From the NCBI RefSeq assembly GCF_023159225.1, contig NC_063173.1, positions 7,260,352 through 7,324,351 on the forward strand: 64,000 nt of DNA, in the 5' to 3' direction. Shown here in pieces: positions 1-11,140 of the stretch. The stretch comes from Perognathus longimembris pacificus (Eukaryota; Chordata; Mammalia; Rodentia; Heteromyidae). The notes below the pieces were generated by a model. That model searched no databases. It was not told where the DNA came from and worked only from the letters and a program-made list of their open reading frames with translations. The stretch's first letter is position 1. Each line of letters begins with the position of its first letter. A program made the translations under genes and the position numbers.

Positions 1-59
1 TACAAACTTGTTCTTCAGATATGAAGCGCTGCTCTGAAGTCAGTGCAGCCTCTGTGCCC

Positions 60-304
60 TTATTTATGGATTTTTTTTTTTTTTTTTTTTTTTTTTGCCA
101 GTCCTGGGCCTTGGACTCAGGGCCTGAGCACTGTCCCTGGCTTCTTTTTGCTCAAGGCTAGCACTCTGCCACTTGAGCCACAGCGCGGCTTCTGGCCGTT
201 TTCTGTATATGTGGTACTGGGGAATCGAACCTAGGGCCTCGTGTATCCGAGGCAGGCACGCTTGCCACTAGGCTATATCCCCAGCCCCTTATTTATGGAT
301 TTTT
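60..304 (-). mobile_element. IDL-Geo dimeric SINE, young, perfect TSD
   Basis: A complete copy read on the minus strand: the T-run at 71-96 is its A-tail, the Geo half follows from 97, and the tRNA-Ala/ID-like head with the B box (reverse complement of 'ggggaatcgaacc') ends at 288. It is flanked by a 16-base direct repeat 'ttatttatggattttt' (60-75 and 289-304) without mismatch. This is the mark of L1-driven target-primed insertion and implies a recent event. The short plus-strand reading frame across it is a by-product and not a gene. Confidence 0.93.
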
Positions 305-1714
305 AAACTAGAAATCCGAGTGGGAGATGGGCAGTGTGTATGTCTGAGACAAGCCCTTTAGATTCTTCATGCATCACGTCATTGTTAGAGAAAATTCCAA
401 AGCAAGCCACAAGGATTTGTGATTCTAATTCGTATTTACAACTTCCTTAATGTTTGCATGGCAGACTTTCCCCTCTATTTTCCTAATGACCCTGACCCTG
501 TAGAGACAGCAGAATTGTTACTTTCTACAGATGAGTTAATTCAAGATTAGTGATGCTAAGAAACTGACCTCTAACACAAACTCTGATGAAGCCCTAGAAC
601 ATAGCTGTCACAAAATAAAATAAAATTATTTTGTCAAGTACATGTTTTAGAAATATAAAAGGGTAATAATACTATATCAATGTATTAGCAAATGTTTAGT
701 GACAAGAGCTCACAGTTTAGCAAAAATAAAGCAGTATCATTTTGCCTAGGCTATTCTAGCATTCTCGGGTATTTCTCAAATAGCAACAGGAAATTCATTT
801 ACAGAAAAGAAATCTATAGAAAGAAATGCAGGTTCATCGCCATTTATTGATGGATGAGCGAGGAAAAAGAAATAGTCATTGCCTACCTATCTAACTGAGA
901 AACCTGCTCTACTGGAAATGCTCAAGAAACGTGTAGATGATTGTTACGGAAGGTCAGGATAACTGACAGAAGGTAAAAATTCTTACAGTCCAGAGTTCTT
1001 GAATCTGAATATTTAAATGATGCCCTTTGTTCACTATGGGGCCTGGATGGTCTGTACCAAGGTGGTGACTTTGCTATGTGGAAGTTTTCACTGCTGTTAT
1101 TTTTATGGAAATTTGTACACAGGTAATCAGCATGTATTATCAAGCTAGGATAATGAGGAGTGATGTTTAGTGTTGACAAGTTCTTCTGGGAATAAAGGAG
1201 CATGAAGAAAAACATTCAGGATGAATTTTTCCTTCCCCTCGTCGAAGTCTCCTGCGGGGAAATATGCTGCTACCATTTATCATTTAGCAGCTTTAAATAT
1301 AAACCTAAGCTTTGATCAGCTATCATTTCATGTACAATAATTTATTCTACTTAAATCAGAAGATAATTATCAATAAGTGTGTTTAAGAGAATGTTATTCC
1401 TAATCATTAACTAAAAACTCCAAAAAGAATATTTAATGACAAAATAGTTACTTACAATGAAATTAGATTTAAAAAAAAAAGGCAAAGAACACAAATCTTC
1501 ATTTTGACTATGTTTATGTAACTAAAATGATATTTTGTTTTCTACACAACTGGATTTTACAAGTTATGGTAAATGAGCATCTGACTATAGTTAGAATGTT
1601 AGGAAAGCAAATTATTTATTAAAAATAATTTCAAAAGATAGTGCTAGAAAATAGACTGGGCCAGTGGTTAGAAAGTCTGAGTTCAAAATGGATCTGCCGC
1701 TTGAGTTCACGCTT
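305..1714. other. Non-coding AT-rich sequence, possible MIR trace
   Basis: No gene is seen. A segment near 470-590 ('ctacagatgagttaattcaa') faintly resembles a minus-strand MIR, too decayed to assert. The rest is AT-rich sequence in which I recognise nothing. The short open frames here have no recognisable protein features. Confidence 0.4.
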
Positions 1715-2045
1715 ACGTGTGCATGTTATGCTTTGAATATAAAATATCCTCCGTGTATAGAAAGCTTGGTGCCCCGCTAGTGGCACTATGTTGGGAGGTT
1801 GTAGAAACCTAGAGGTGTGGCTAGTTGAAGTCAGCAATCAGTAGGGAAATACTTTTGAAGTGATGTCCTAACTCGTTCCCATGTCTCACTCTTTGCTTAC
1901 TTCTTTCCGGGGTTGAACAGCCTCCTCTTCTACCAGTTCCTGCCACCATGATGTTCTATCCTAACTCAGTCAAAAGGTAATGGCACCCATGGACCATGGA
2001 CTGAAATGTCTGAAACCATGAGCCAAAATAAGGTATTTGTCATGG
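1715..2045 (+). mobile_element. MaLR-type (ERVL-MaLR) solo LTR relic
   Basis: The segment follows the order of rodent MaLR/MT-type LTRs: 'tgctttgaatataaaatatc' near the start, 'ttgggaggttgtagaaacct', 'gccaccatgatgttctatcc' in the middle, and 'accatgagccaaaataagg' near the 3' end. No retroviral coding region is attached, so it is an old solo LTR. The subfamily cannot be fixed by eye. Confidence 0.6.
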
Positions 2046-2249
2046 GAACAAAAAAATTCACAGATCATAAGCCAATTTTTCAAAAACCTTGTGATCTACA
2101 TACAAACTAATGATCCATATTTAAAATTTGTGATTCTACATCGATTTAAATTGATACCTATCCTCAGCCTGTGGCATAGATCCTACAGGCTTACAAATCA
2201 AATACAGTCAGGGACTAATTAGGTAATGTAAATGCATCCAAAAGAGCCA

Positions 2250-2420
2250 CATTCAGACATTCACTCGACAAAAATGTATTGAGTTCTTAGTCGAAGTCAG
2301 ACACAGTGCTATGCACTGGGAATAAAACTGGGGGAAGCAGAGGGGGCCTCTTCTGCTTGTGTGGGACCAATCAGACCTCAGTGTTCTCCTAGAGGTAGGT
2401 GTGTAGGGTGGGGCTGCAAA
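2250..2420 (+). mobile_element. L2-like LINE fragment
   Basis: The string 'aaaaatgtattgagttctta' followed by 'cacagtgctatgcactggga' resembles the 3' part of the ancient LINE L2. It is strongly diverged and identified only by the order of motifs. Confidence 0.45.
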
Positions 2421-2431
2421 GAAACAGGCAA

Positions 2432-2525
2432 ACCAGCACTAGGTACACATTATCTCACTTTGTTCTCACCATAATTCTAGGAAGGACCAAGTATTCCCTC
2501 TGTTCCCCATGTTATTCATGAAAAA
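2432..2525 (-). mobile_element. MIR SINE fragment
   Basis: 'gcactaggtacacattatct' with 'ttctcaccataattctagg' resembles the reversed core and tail of MIR (tRNA-derived SINE of early mammals). Short and decayed. Confidence 0.4.
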
Positions 2526-2718
2526 AAGTGATTTTAATTGATGTATCCAGTCTCATAAACATGAAAGGAATTAAATAAGGAAAGGAATTAAATAGGATGT
2601 TAAATAGAAACTGTGTGGTACTAAGCAGTTCACTCATTTTAATCAGTTTCTTAGTAAGAAGCAAAAAAAAAAAAGGCCCTTGATTACCATTGATTTTTTC
2701 CTTTCAATTCATAAAATG

Positions 2719-2965
2719 TATGATTTTTTTGGTCCATTGTGGGGATCGAACTCTGGGCCTGGGCGATTCCCCTGAGCTCTTCAGCGCAAGGCTAGTGCTC
2801 TACCATTTGAGCCACAAGACCACTTCCAGTTTTTAAGTGGTTAATTGGAGATAAGAGTCTCATGGAGTTTCCTTCTGGAGCTGGCTTTGAACTGCAATCC
2901 TCAGATCTGAGCCTCATGAGTAGGTAGTATTACAGGCATGAGTCACTGACACCTGGCTTATGATT
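2719..2965 (-). mobile_element. B1/7SL-Geo chimeric SINE
   Basis: Minus-strand copy. Its left half is 7SL/B1-like (reverse complement of 'taggtagtattacaggcatg'), its right half is the Geo module (reverse complement of 'ctagtgctctaccatttgag'). The Geo part ends with a tRNA-like B box, seen on the plus strand as 'ggggatcgaactctggg'. A short imperfect flanking repeat 'tatgatt' (2719-2725, 2959-2965) may be its TSD. Confidence 0.8.
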
Positions 2966-4400
2966 CTATTTTATACCCAATTTTAGATTCTTATATTATT
3001 ATATATAAGTGAACATTTTCTTCCGGTGTTAAAGCAATCTCTTTGTCTATTATCACCAAGATTTGGGTGTAGTTTGATTTTGTTTTTATTTCCCTTGGGT
3101 GATACAATGAGGAAACGGACTAATCACCTTGGGATTCTGGAATGTTCTCATTTGGGTTTGATTTTTCATCTTCTTCTCTTTTTTAACTCAGTTTCCTCAA
3201 AGTGTTATCAGTTTTGCAGAAGGTCTTCAAAGTCTGCTGACAATTGTCACCTCAAACATTAATTCATTCAGTGTTTCTTCACAACAGTGAGTTGCTGTTT
3301 TTGAGTTAAATTAAAAGGAGAAAAGAAAAAGTACAAAACATTTCACAGGGAAGACAAATCCAGAATTAAATAATAGACATGCACTAGATAAATGCTCTTT
3401 TATGAGCACACAGATGAAATTAGAAATTTCTAATTTAGAATCCAATCAAAACAATCTTTGAAAGAAATGAAGTGTAAGAAAAATATTGAAAAATGGATAG
3501 CATTAAAGCCTAGGTCAGGACTGACATCTTTGGAGAGCTGTACGTCTTCTTGGGAGAATCGGTGACTGTGTTCAGGGTATTCCCAGAGGATATTACCTGA
3601 CTCCTTTGTGTTTGCTGTCTGGAACATGTTTATATAACCATCCCTACTAAGGAGCATCAAAGGGCAACAAAGTGTTGCATCTGGCCACAGTGTGAGTGTT
3701 GATGCCCTCACACAAAACATCTTCCTTACATACTTCCAGAACAACAAGTGAATAATTCAGACAAAACCATACTTTAAAAAAAATCAACTTGGAATGTGAC
3801 TTTAGCTTTCCTTACAGATGACCTAGAGCAGGCTGTTTTCTTCTGACTCTCAATTTGTTCATCTATAGATGCTGACATAGGTCTACTGTTGACAACGAAA
3901 AAGCTATGTATGTGAAAGGATGCAGCGGTGGCAAATAGGTACATGAGAACCCATAGCAGGAATCTATCAGCAGGATGGCCAAGGACACCACTCCTCTTTA
4001 TTTTTTTCTTAATGGATTCGTCCCTTTCTAGTCTATACTTGCTGAGCCTGAGTCATTTTTGATTCATCCTTTCCCATTCTTCTTCATCAGCAAGTTGTTA
4101 ACTTCAGTTTTCAAACATATCTTAACTGCTTTACTCCTTTCTGTCAACATTACCCAATTCAGCTACGTTAGGCATGTTTACCTGGATCTACCATATGCCA
4201 GACATTACACTAGATGTGTGTTCACTGGTAGACTCATCTTCTGCTCTCATAAAGCTTCTGTTCCAGCATTATCCAAAGACAAGCAGGTGGGCAACAATAG
4301 GCAAGAATGGCTTTGGGAGAGAATGGACAAAGCTCTCACTCAATGACAAACATTTCAAACACGATCACATTGTCACCACAAGGACCACACAAGTGTGTCA
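2966..4400. other. Non-coding, mostly unrecognised sequence
   Basis: No gene is visible. The region around 3795-3940 ('ctctcaatttgttcatctat') may be a decayed plus-strand MIR. A 105-codon minus-strand frame (3430-3747) and a 95-codon plus-strand frame (4059-4346) lie here, but neither has a domain, signal peptide or splice context that I recognise, so I treat both as chance frames. Confidence 0.4.
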
Positions 4401-4440
4401 TCACTACAGTCATCACCATCATCATGATCACCACCATCCT
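4401..4440 (+). repeat. Imperfect CAT/CAC trinucleotide repeat
   Basis: Short tract built on 'catcaccatcatcatgatca'. It gives a histidine-rich run in one frame, which is an effect of the repeat and not a metal-binding protein. Confidence 0.7.
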
Positions 4441-4463
4441 GACATGAGATACACTGCTACCAC

Positions 4464-4622
4464 ACACTAGGACATACTCTGTGTGCTTTGCAAATCTTAA
4501 CAAAAACCTTACGAGATAGGAAGTATCACTTTACAAACATGGATGTTTAAGCACAAATACGATAAACTAAGTAACCCAGAACTTGATTTGAGAGCCTATG
4601 ATCTAACTCAGTAATACTGCCT
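4464..4622 (-). mobile_element. MIR SINE, reversed copy
   Basis: The order 'cttaacaaaaaccttacgag', 'actttacaaacatggatg', 'aactaagtaacccagaactt' matches the reversed MIR core (consensus features: 'attttacagatgagg', 'aagtaacttgcc'). Divergence is high, as expected for an element older than the rodents. Confidence 0.6.
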
Positions 4623-5339
4623 AAATTATTCTGAAGCCAGAGGGATAAAGAGAGAGTTGTAAGAAAAGGAAAAGCCCAGTTAACCTTCTAAGAATACTGA
4701 ATAAGTATTACTTATAAAGTCCGGAGACAGATGCAAAGGATAAAGTGAGGTAATTGAAGAAATTTCTACATGCTTATATGCACAAATCCTACAGTAGGGA
4801 CAGATAAAAAACAAAATAGTGAAACCATAACAGTTATCAATAGCTAAATTATTAAAGCTTTATGAATAAAAGATACTTAGATTGCATTTTAAAACAATTG
4901 TTGCCCAAACTGCCCAACTGGCATTGATTTCATTCAACTAATTTATGTGAAGCCACGTTGGTTCAGAGTGTTCTAAGGGTTGAGTCACAGCATGGAAAAA
5001 GTTAACTAAGGTCCTCAAACCCTACAATAAATAAATTGGATTGTAAAATGTATTGTGTAGTGCTACAATGGACTCAAATAGGATGGGATGGGAAATGACC
5101 TGGTTAACACCAGATGATACTGTCAAGTCTCTCAGAACAACTGACATTCACCCCTGCCTTTGTTCACTTGCGTTCACACTCAGACCTGGAGCTAAAACAG
5201 CAATTTGGATGATCTGATGAATTTTTCAAATAATTAAAACAATTTAAATTACATGTTCACTTAGGAAATGTAATTCTACTTAAAGTAAAAGGAAATTTCA
5301 TTTTATTTCAATACTCAATTGGTAACCATTACAAAGTAT
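4623..5339. other. Non-coding, unrecognised AT-rich sequence
   Basis: I see no gene and no repeat I can name in this stretch. Confidence 0.4.
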
Positions 5340-5720
5340 TTGGTATATGTTTTTCTTGATGGTTTTCTTTCCACATAAATATTTTCTTTTCACATAAATG
5401 AGATCAAAGTTACTATTGATATATATTTGTTTTTTAAGAAATATATGATGAACATTGTTATAGATTAATACATAGAAATTTCTAATGAACCCTTTTGGAA
5501 AACCACAACTATAAACATTTTGTGCAAGATTTAGCCCATAAATTATTTAATATACTCCAATTAATGGATATTTCATTTGATGCCAATATTATAGTACTAG
5601 TCCAAAACAACACTACAAGGTACTAGATATAATAAATTTTGAGCATTGCTCTAACATGATAGTCGAGGTATATTTTAGAAGTAGAATTATCAAGTCTAAG
5701 GTTAAGGGAGTAGAAATAGT
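5340..5720 (-). mobile_element. Ancient L1 3' ORF2 fragment
   Basis: 'cataaattatttaatatact', 'gatatttcattt' and 'tagaagtagaattatcaagt' follow the order of the reversed end of L1 ORF2 (typical 'agaagtggaattgctgggtc'). No frame survives. Old mammalian L1M-type by its divergence. Confidence 0.45.
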
Positions 5721-5844
5721 ATATAATTATATATTTTTTACTTTATTCCTTTCTGCAAAGTCATTTCTGATTGATATCCTCATATTTTACATTAGTGATG
5801 GTAGTAGTTTTTTTTTTCCTTTTTGTTATTGTTAGTATTGTCAT

Positions 5845-6030
5845 TTGAAGTTAGGTGCCCTGTTTGGTAGACAGGCACACTACCATCTGAGTCACACACC
5901 CTGCTCTTTTTGTTTTAGTTGTTTTTCATATAATGTCTTGTTGGATATTTTGCTTGGAGCTGGTTCCACTCTGGCTCTCCTACTTATGCTTACTGTATCT
6001 AAGGCAGGTATGTGCTACCATACCTAACCT
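5845..6030 (-). mobile_element. Decayed B1-Geo SINE
   Basis: 'caggcacactaccatctgag' corresponds to the reversed Geo/tRNA part and 'gcaggtatgtgctaccatac' to the reversed 7SL head. Interior degraded; no clear TSD. The 60-codon plus-strand frame over it is incidental. Confidence 0.5.
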
Positions 6031-6600
6031 TAGTAGCTATTTTTCTCTGCCTTTTCCAGTACTGTCTTTATCAATGTAATAAATGAAAAGGATACTTGTT
6101 GCTTTAATTCACATAAATTTCTGGTAGTGATATTGAGTATCTTTGTCCATAAAAATATTTTTATGTAGCATGGTGTTGTCATCTGCAAGAAAATGCAAGG
6201 ACACTGCACTGTCTAATAACAAAGTGTTGAAACTTCAGAACCTGATATTTATGATCTGCTACTTACAACACATTTAGGTCCCTGGTCTGTACTTTCTTTA
6301 CACATCTCCTAAGTTCCCCTGGAAAAAGGCATAATTATTCTTTAGGTTGTTGTTGCTATTTTCTTGCTCTTGAAATTATGTTATGGAATAACTAACTCCA
6401 TAACTAACTCCAGCCTCAATTCAAGTGATACCTATGCTGGAGGTCCAGTCACAAATGACTCCTTCTCAGTTTCAGAGTTTATTTCCTTACCTCAAAGACA
6501 GTGGTCATTCAAATGCTTCTAAAAGAAATCATTAGCTCTATAGAAAGTTAGTTCTATATACTATTGTTTGCCTATCCTAGTATAAAATGAGCTAATTTTA
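6031..6600. other. Non-coding, unrecognised sequence
   Basis: No gene seen. Around 6230-6330 there is weak resemblance to MIR-type sequence. A short local repeat 'aactaactcc' occurs twice near 6390-6410. Confidence 0.35.
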
Positions 6601-6830
6601 GGATATATAGTAAGCACACACTGTGTCAGACTGCTTTAGATGGTTTTAGAACAGAAACAAAAGTATTAAAGGTCTTCTGGAAATGAATTTGGAGACCAAT
6701 ACTTCCATATATGGCAATGACAGTGAGTATAATTCAGTGCAGCCAGAGAGAATTATACATGTGAGGGCCCAGAAAAGGCCTTCTGTGTTGGGAGGCTTGA
6801 GTAAGTCTTGGGGCAGGATGTAATATGAAA
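6601..6830 (+). mobile_element. L2-like LINE fragment
   Basis: 'gtaagcacacactgtgtcag' and 'gaaaaggccttctgtgttgg' are in the order seen in L2 3' ends. Weakly supported. Confidence 0.35.
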
Positions 6831-6879
6831 GGCAGAACCTAACTCATCAATTGTTCCTATGACTTTACTTTTTTCCTTT

Positions 6880-7731
6880 CAAATTATTTTTTATTATATT
6901 TAGTTGTACAAAGGAGTTGCCACTCAAAACAGAAGTTTATGAATACAGTGTATCTTGATCCATGACAACCCTTTCAACATTCTCACCCAACCCTCCTAGC
7001 CCACCCCCTCCTTCATTTTTCTTATTTTTTTAAGGATATGTATTGGATGATTTGCCATTTAACAAAGAAGTTTAGGTATATAATGCAGCTTGAAGTTTCA
7101 TCACTTCAGCATCTTCACCCTTTCAAACCACTCCTTCCCTTATTTTTCTTAATTTTGTGGTAGGTACAATGAATTCTTCCCTTCATTCTCCCCCTCCCCA
7201 CTTCTTTCATCTACACCTCACCCTTTGGTACCTATCTTCCTTTGCACCTACCCATTTCCTAGTACTTATTTTATTGTGCTTTGACTTAGTCCTTCTAAAG
7301 AATTATATTGTTTGGGCCACTTCATAGAGTCTATTGCCCATGAGTTAGCTCATTTGTAACTGTTTGAATACTACCCAGTGTATTTACCTATAGGTTTATA
7401 GGCACAGTCTAGCTACCGCCAACAAGGGAAATCATGAAATCTTTGTTTCTCTGGGTCTTGCTTACTGATTTAGTATAATGTTTTTTCCAAGTCTTTCAAA
7501 TTCCTTAGAAATGGTACAATATCTTCTTTCTAATGGACCAGTAGAATTCAATTGTGGATATATTCCACATTTTCTTGATCCATTCACCACTGAGGGACAT
7601 ATGGGCGGATTCCATATCTTGGCTATGTTAGTAGTACTACAATGAACATGGTTGTGCTGGTGACTTTACTGTAGCCTTCTATGTGCTCTATTGGATAAAT
7701 GCCCAAAGGGGGATTGTTGGGTCAAAGGGAG
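6880..7731 (-). mobile_element. L1 3' UTR and ORF2 end, 3' part of a 5'-inverted copy
   Basis: Reversed L1 3' region: pyrimidine-rich 3' UTR (for example 'ttctccccctccccacttct'), then the reversed ORF2 end ('ttttcttgatccattcacca', 'gacatatgggcggattccat') up to 'ttgggtcaaagg'. The sequence that belongs just upstream in an L1 lies at 7735-7957 but on the plus strand. That is the classic twin-priming arrangement. All frames are broken. Confidence 0.85.
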
Positions 7732-7734
7732 AAA

Positions 7735-7957
7735 GAAAAATGGCCAATAGACACATTAAGAAATGTTTAACATCCCTGGCCATAAAGAAAATGCAAATCC
7801 AAACAACACTGAAATTCTACCTCACCTCAGTTATAAGGGCCATTATCAAGTAAACTAACTATAACAAGGATGTGGCTAAAAGGGAATGCTATTATACTAC
7901 TGGTGGGCATGCAAGCTTGTTCAATCACTCTAGAAAGCAGTATGGAGATTCCCCAAA
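7735..7957 (+). mobile_element. Inverted 5' part of the same L1 (ORF2)
   Basis: 'tggccataaagaaaatgcaa' and 'aggatgtggctaaaaggg' match the same ORF2 segment in the better L1 copy at 50795-51030. It ends at the reversed L1 piece on its left with only about 30 bases of L1 missing, so both belong to one insertion. Confidence 0.8.
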
Positions 7958-8361
7958 AGACCTTCCCTTTATCTCCTTATTTCAATACCAAGAGCTACAA
8001 CTCATTTCTCTTTCTTTCCTTCCCAACTCCAATTATCCCTCTTTACTTTACTCCATTAGAAAATAGAAGTATTTACTTGCCTACTGTTCAAACAAGTTTA
8101 GAATCACTGTGTATCCCAATTGTGATTTATCAATACATTAATTTTGCTCACAATTTTGCACCTGTTATTTAAGGTGGAACACTGAAAAGCAGTTTAAAAT
8201 AAAGTCACATATCCTTAGTATAGAAAACCAGCTAAGCACAGAAGAATACACAGAAAAACAAACAGCACAAACCTTATCATATAAAAAATTACACTTGTAT
8301 TTAGAATATTTTGCATCTGTTTTTGTCATGTTTATCCTTTAAAATTGCTTATATTACCCAA
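7958..8361. other. Unrecognised sequence between two L1 relics
   Basis: About 400 bases that do not match the L1 segments on either side. A 100-codon plus-strand frame (7870-8172) runs through it, but its start lies inside L1 sequence and it has no recognisable domain. Confidence 0.4.
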
Positions 8362-8363
8362 TT

Positions 8364-9568
8364 ATGATGAAAACTCTGAAGAAACTAGGAATCTAGGGAA
8401 CATTTCTGAATATAACAAAGGCTGTGTATGACAGACCCACAGCTAGCATTATACTTAATGGTGCAAAGTTAAAGTCATTTCCTTCAAAATCAGGAGCAAG
8501 ACAAGGATGTCTGTTCTTTCCACTTTCCTTCAACATAGTACTAGAATTCCTAGCCAGGGCAATAAGGCAAGAGGCAAATATAAAGGGGATACAAATAGGG
8601 AAAGATGAAGATGATATGATCTTGTATTTAAAGAACCTCATAGATTCTACTCCCAAGTTACTCGAGCTGATCTAAAACTTTGGCAAAGTAGAAGGATATA
8701 AAATTAATCCTCAAAAATCAATGGCTCTTCTGTATGCCAACAATGGGAGGAGTAAGGCTGAAATCAGGAAAGCATCTTCTTTTGCAATAGCCTCAAAAAA
8801 TAACTTAACCAAATAAGTGAAAAACCTCTATGATAAAAACTTTAAAAACATGAAAAAGGAAATTAAAGCAGAACTAAGGAAGTGGAAAAAACCTCCCATG
8901 CTCCTAGATTGGAAGGATTAACATTGTGAAAATGGCAATCTACACATTCGAGGCAATACCCATCAATATCCCAACACCATTCTTTAATGAAATAGAGGAA
9001 GGAATCCAAGAATTCCTATAGAACAATAAAAGAAGCTGAACATCAAAAACAGTCCTTAGCAGGAAGAACTGTGCTGGAGGAATATCAATACCAAACTTCA
9101 AACTCTACTACAAAGCTATAGTAATAAAAACAGCTTGGTACTGGCACAAGAACAGGCCTGAGGATCAATGAAATAGAACTGAAGACCCAGAAATGAACCT
9201 GCAGACCTATGGCTACTTAATCTTTGATAAAGGAGCTAAAAGAATAGGATGGAAGAAAGACAGCCTCTTCAACAAATGGTGCTGGAAAAATTGGTTAAAC
9301 ACCTGTAAAAAGTTAAAGCTAGATCCGTGTATATCACTGTGCACCAGAATCAATTCCAAATGGATCAAAGACTTTGAGGTACAAGCAGATACCCTGAAAA
9401 CATTGCAGGAAGGAATAGGAGAAACACTATGGCTCCTTGGCACAGCTCAAAACCTTTTAAAGTCCAGAAACACAACAAATCAAAGAAAGATTGTACAAAT
9501 GGTATGACATTAAATTGCAGAGCTTCTGCATGGCAAAGGACATAGCTTGGAAGATAAATAGAAAGCCT
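8364..9568 (+). pseudogene. L1 ORF2 reverse-transcriptase relic, broken
   Basis: Part of L1 ORF2. The frame at 8424-8675 reads like the L1 reverse-transcriptase core ('[20 protein letters not shown]', then '[20 protein letters not shown]'). The catalytic region is damaged: 'IQIG' is followed almost at once by '[10 protein letters not shown]', so about 8-9 residues before the DD, including most of the usual FADD box, are missing in frame. Downstream the C-terminal ORF2 region continues (9193-9507, with '[20 protein letters not shown]') with stops and shifts between. It cannot encode a working enzyme. It is interrupted at about 9568, where the sequence jumps to the 3' UTR. Confidence 0.88.
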
Positions 9569-9755
9569 AAGATGAAGCTAAGCAAAATGAACTCCAAGAT
9601 ATGGAAACAAGCACCTATCGTTGTTGGTATGTCTAACACACTATATAAAATTATTTCTTTTTTCTTTTGTTTATATTCTCTGTAGTTTAGCCCCTGTTGT
9701 CACTGCATTTGATTTTGGTACACAGATATGTTAGCACAAAGGGGACAGGGCTAAA
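9569..9755 (+). mobile_element. L1 3' UTR joined by an ~800-base internal deletion
   Basis: 'gctaagcaaaatgaactcca' matches the 3' UTR start seen at 51445 in the full copy. Compared with that copy, roughly 800 bases of ORF2 end and early 3' UTR are missing between 9568 and 9569. No A-tail is visible at its right end. Confidence 0.7.
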
Positions 9756-10056
9756 ACTTATCCAGGTACAACTGTAATCCAGTGGTTAATAATAACTATT
9801 ATATATTTCATGGCATCTTTACAAACAAAGTATAATAATTTCCATTTGCATGTCCAAAGCAGATAAGAGTTTCTTCAGCTCTATAAAGTTTAGACAGGCA
9901 AATGAAACCTTTGACTTCTGCTGATTAGTATCTTCATTTTACAGGGTACAGTGTGATCCATGTACATAGTATGTAATCATCAAATTAGTCTAAAGAAATG
10001 GAAATGTTAACTTTCAAGTTATCTTTCCACTCATCACTCTACTACTTGAAATACTT
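9756..10056. other. Non-coding, unrecognised sequence
   Basis: No gene or nameable repeat seen. Confidence 0.4.
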
Positions 10057-10440
10057 TCCACTTTCAGTCTTTTGCTGGTTAGTTGGAGATAAGAATCTCA
10101 TAGGTTTTTTTGTTTTTTTTTTGGTTTTTTGGGTTTTTTTTGCCAGTCCTGGAGCTTGAACTCAGGGCCTAAGCACTGTCCCTGGCTTCTTTTTGCTCAA
10201 GGTTAGCACTCTACCACTTGAGTCACAGCACCATATCCTCTGGGTTTTTCTGTGTATGTGGTGCTAAGGAATCAAACCCAGCGCTTCATTCATGCTAGGC
10301 AAGCACTCTGCCCCTAAGCCACATTCTTGGCCCTTCTCCTAGATTTTTATGCCCAGGCTGGCTTAGAACCTTGATAGTTAGACCTCAGACTCAAGAATAG
10401 CTAGAATTACATTCATAGGCCACTAACACCCAACTCTCAA
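10057..10440 (-). mobile_element. B1-Geo SINE split by a younger IDL-Geo
   Basis: The outer element is a reversed 7SL/B1-like SINE: 'ggttagttggagataagaat' on the left and 'cccaggctggcttagaacc' plus 'aagaatagctagaattacat' on the right. It is interrupted by the IDL-Geo at 10111-10334, so the outer element is the older of the two. Confidence 0.75.
10111..10334 (-). mobile_element. IDL-Geo SINE nested in a B1-type SINE
   Basis: Reversed IDL-Geo, with the T-rich tail at about 10105-10141, then the Geo half, then the tRNA-like head ending 'cattcttggccc'. The flanks 'tctcataggttttt' (10097-10110) and 'tctcctagattttt' (10335-10348) agree at 12 of 14 bases and are read as a decayed TSD. Divergence is higher than in the copy at 60-304. 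Confidence 0.85.
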
Positions 10441-10559
10441 ATTCTTGATGCATGACTATGCTTAAGCTAAATTACAATATGGTCTCATAGAAGTGTAGCT
10501 TGACAATAAAATAATAAATGTTCTTTCTACAGTGAAGAGATGCCAGTGGACTTCAGAAT

Positions 10560-10588
10560 TTTCTCTTTCTCTCTCTCTCTCTCTCTCA
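10560..10588 (+). repeat. (CT)n dinucleotide tract
   Basis: 'tttctctctctctctctctc' type tract. Ordinary microsatellite. Confidence 0.9.
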
Positions 10589-10667
10589 GAACTAATAATT
10601 AAAGACTCTGATAAGGATTTCTAATTGTCAGAATTCAGTATGTTCTTTCTAAAAATGGAAAGAGGCT

Positions 10668-10900
10668 CAGTGTCCATGGTTTAAACGTTTAATCCTAGCT
10701 ACTCCAGAGGCTAAGATCTGAGGAACATGATTCAAAGCCAGCCAAGCAGGAAACTTCTTGAAACTCTTATCTCCAATTAAGTAGCAAAAAAGCCAGAAGT
10801 GAAGCTGTGGTTCAAGTGGTATAATACTAGCCTTAGACGAAAAAAAGCCCAGGGACAGCACGCAGGCCTAGGACCTGCACCAAAGAAGACAAAAAGGAAA
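10668..10900 (+). mobile_element. B1-Geo chimeric SINE
   Basis: Plus-strand copy: 7SL/B1-like half ('taatcctagctactccagag', 'gattcaaagccagcc'), linker 'atctccaattaagtagcaaa', then the Geo half ('tggttcaagtggtataatac') and an A-rich tail with AAAG interruptions. Short frames on both strands across it are artefacts. Confidence 0.8.
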
Positions 10901-10964
10901 GAAAGAAAAGAATGCCTACACTGGAAAATGCATAGAGTTAGCATGGTATTGATACACTGGGCCA

Positions 10965-11140
10965 TATCCCATCTCAGTTCTGACCTCAAACAAGTTATTA
11001 CCCCTCAAGATTGTCTGTAAGTACTAGTTCCTACAACTAAGGAAACAGACAATCATAGGACTGATTTGAGGTTAAAGTGAAGTCATCTAATCTCTAATAT
11101 GGTATCTGACTTGTGGTAAATCCTCTAAAAGTGTTAATAG
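10965..11140 (+). mobile_element. MIR SINE, decayed
   Basis: 'cctcaaacaagttattaccc', then 'tctgacttgtggtaaatcc', follow the MIR order ('gggcaagttacttaacctc', 'gcctggcacatagtaa'). Confidence 0.4.
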
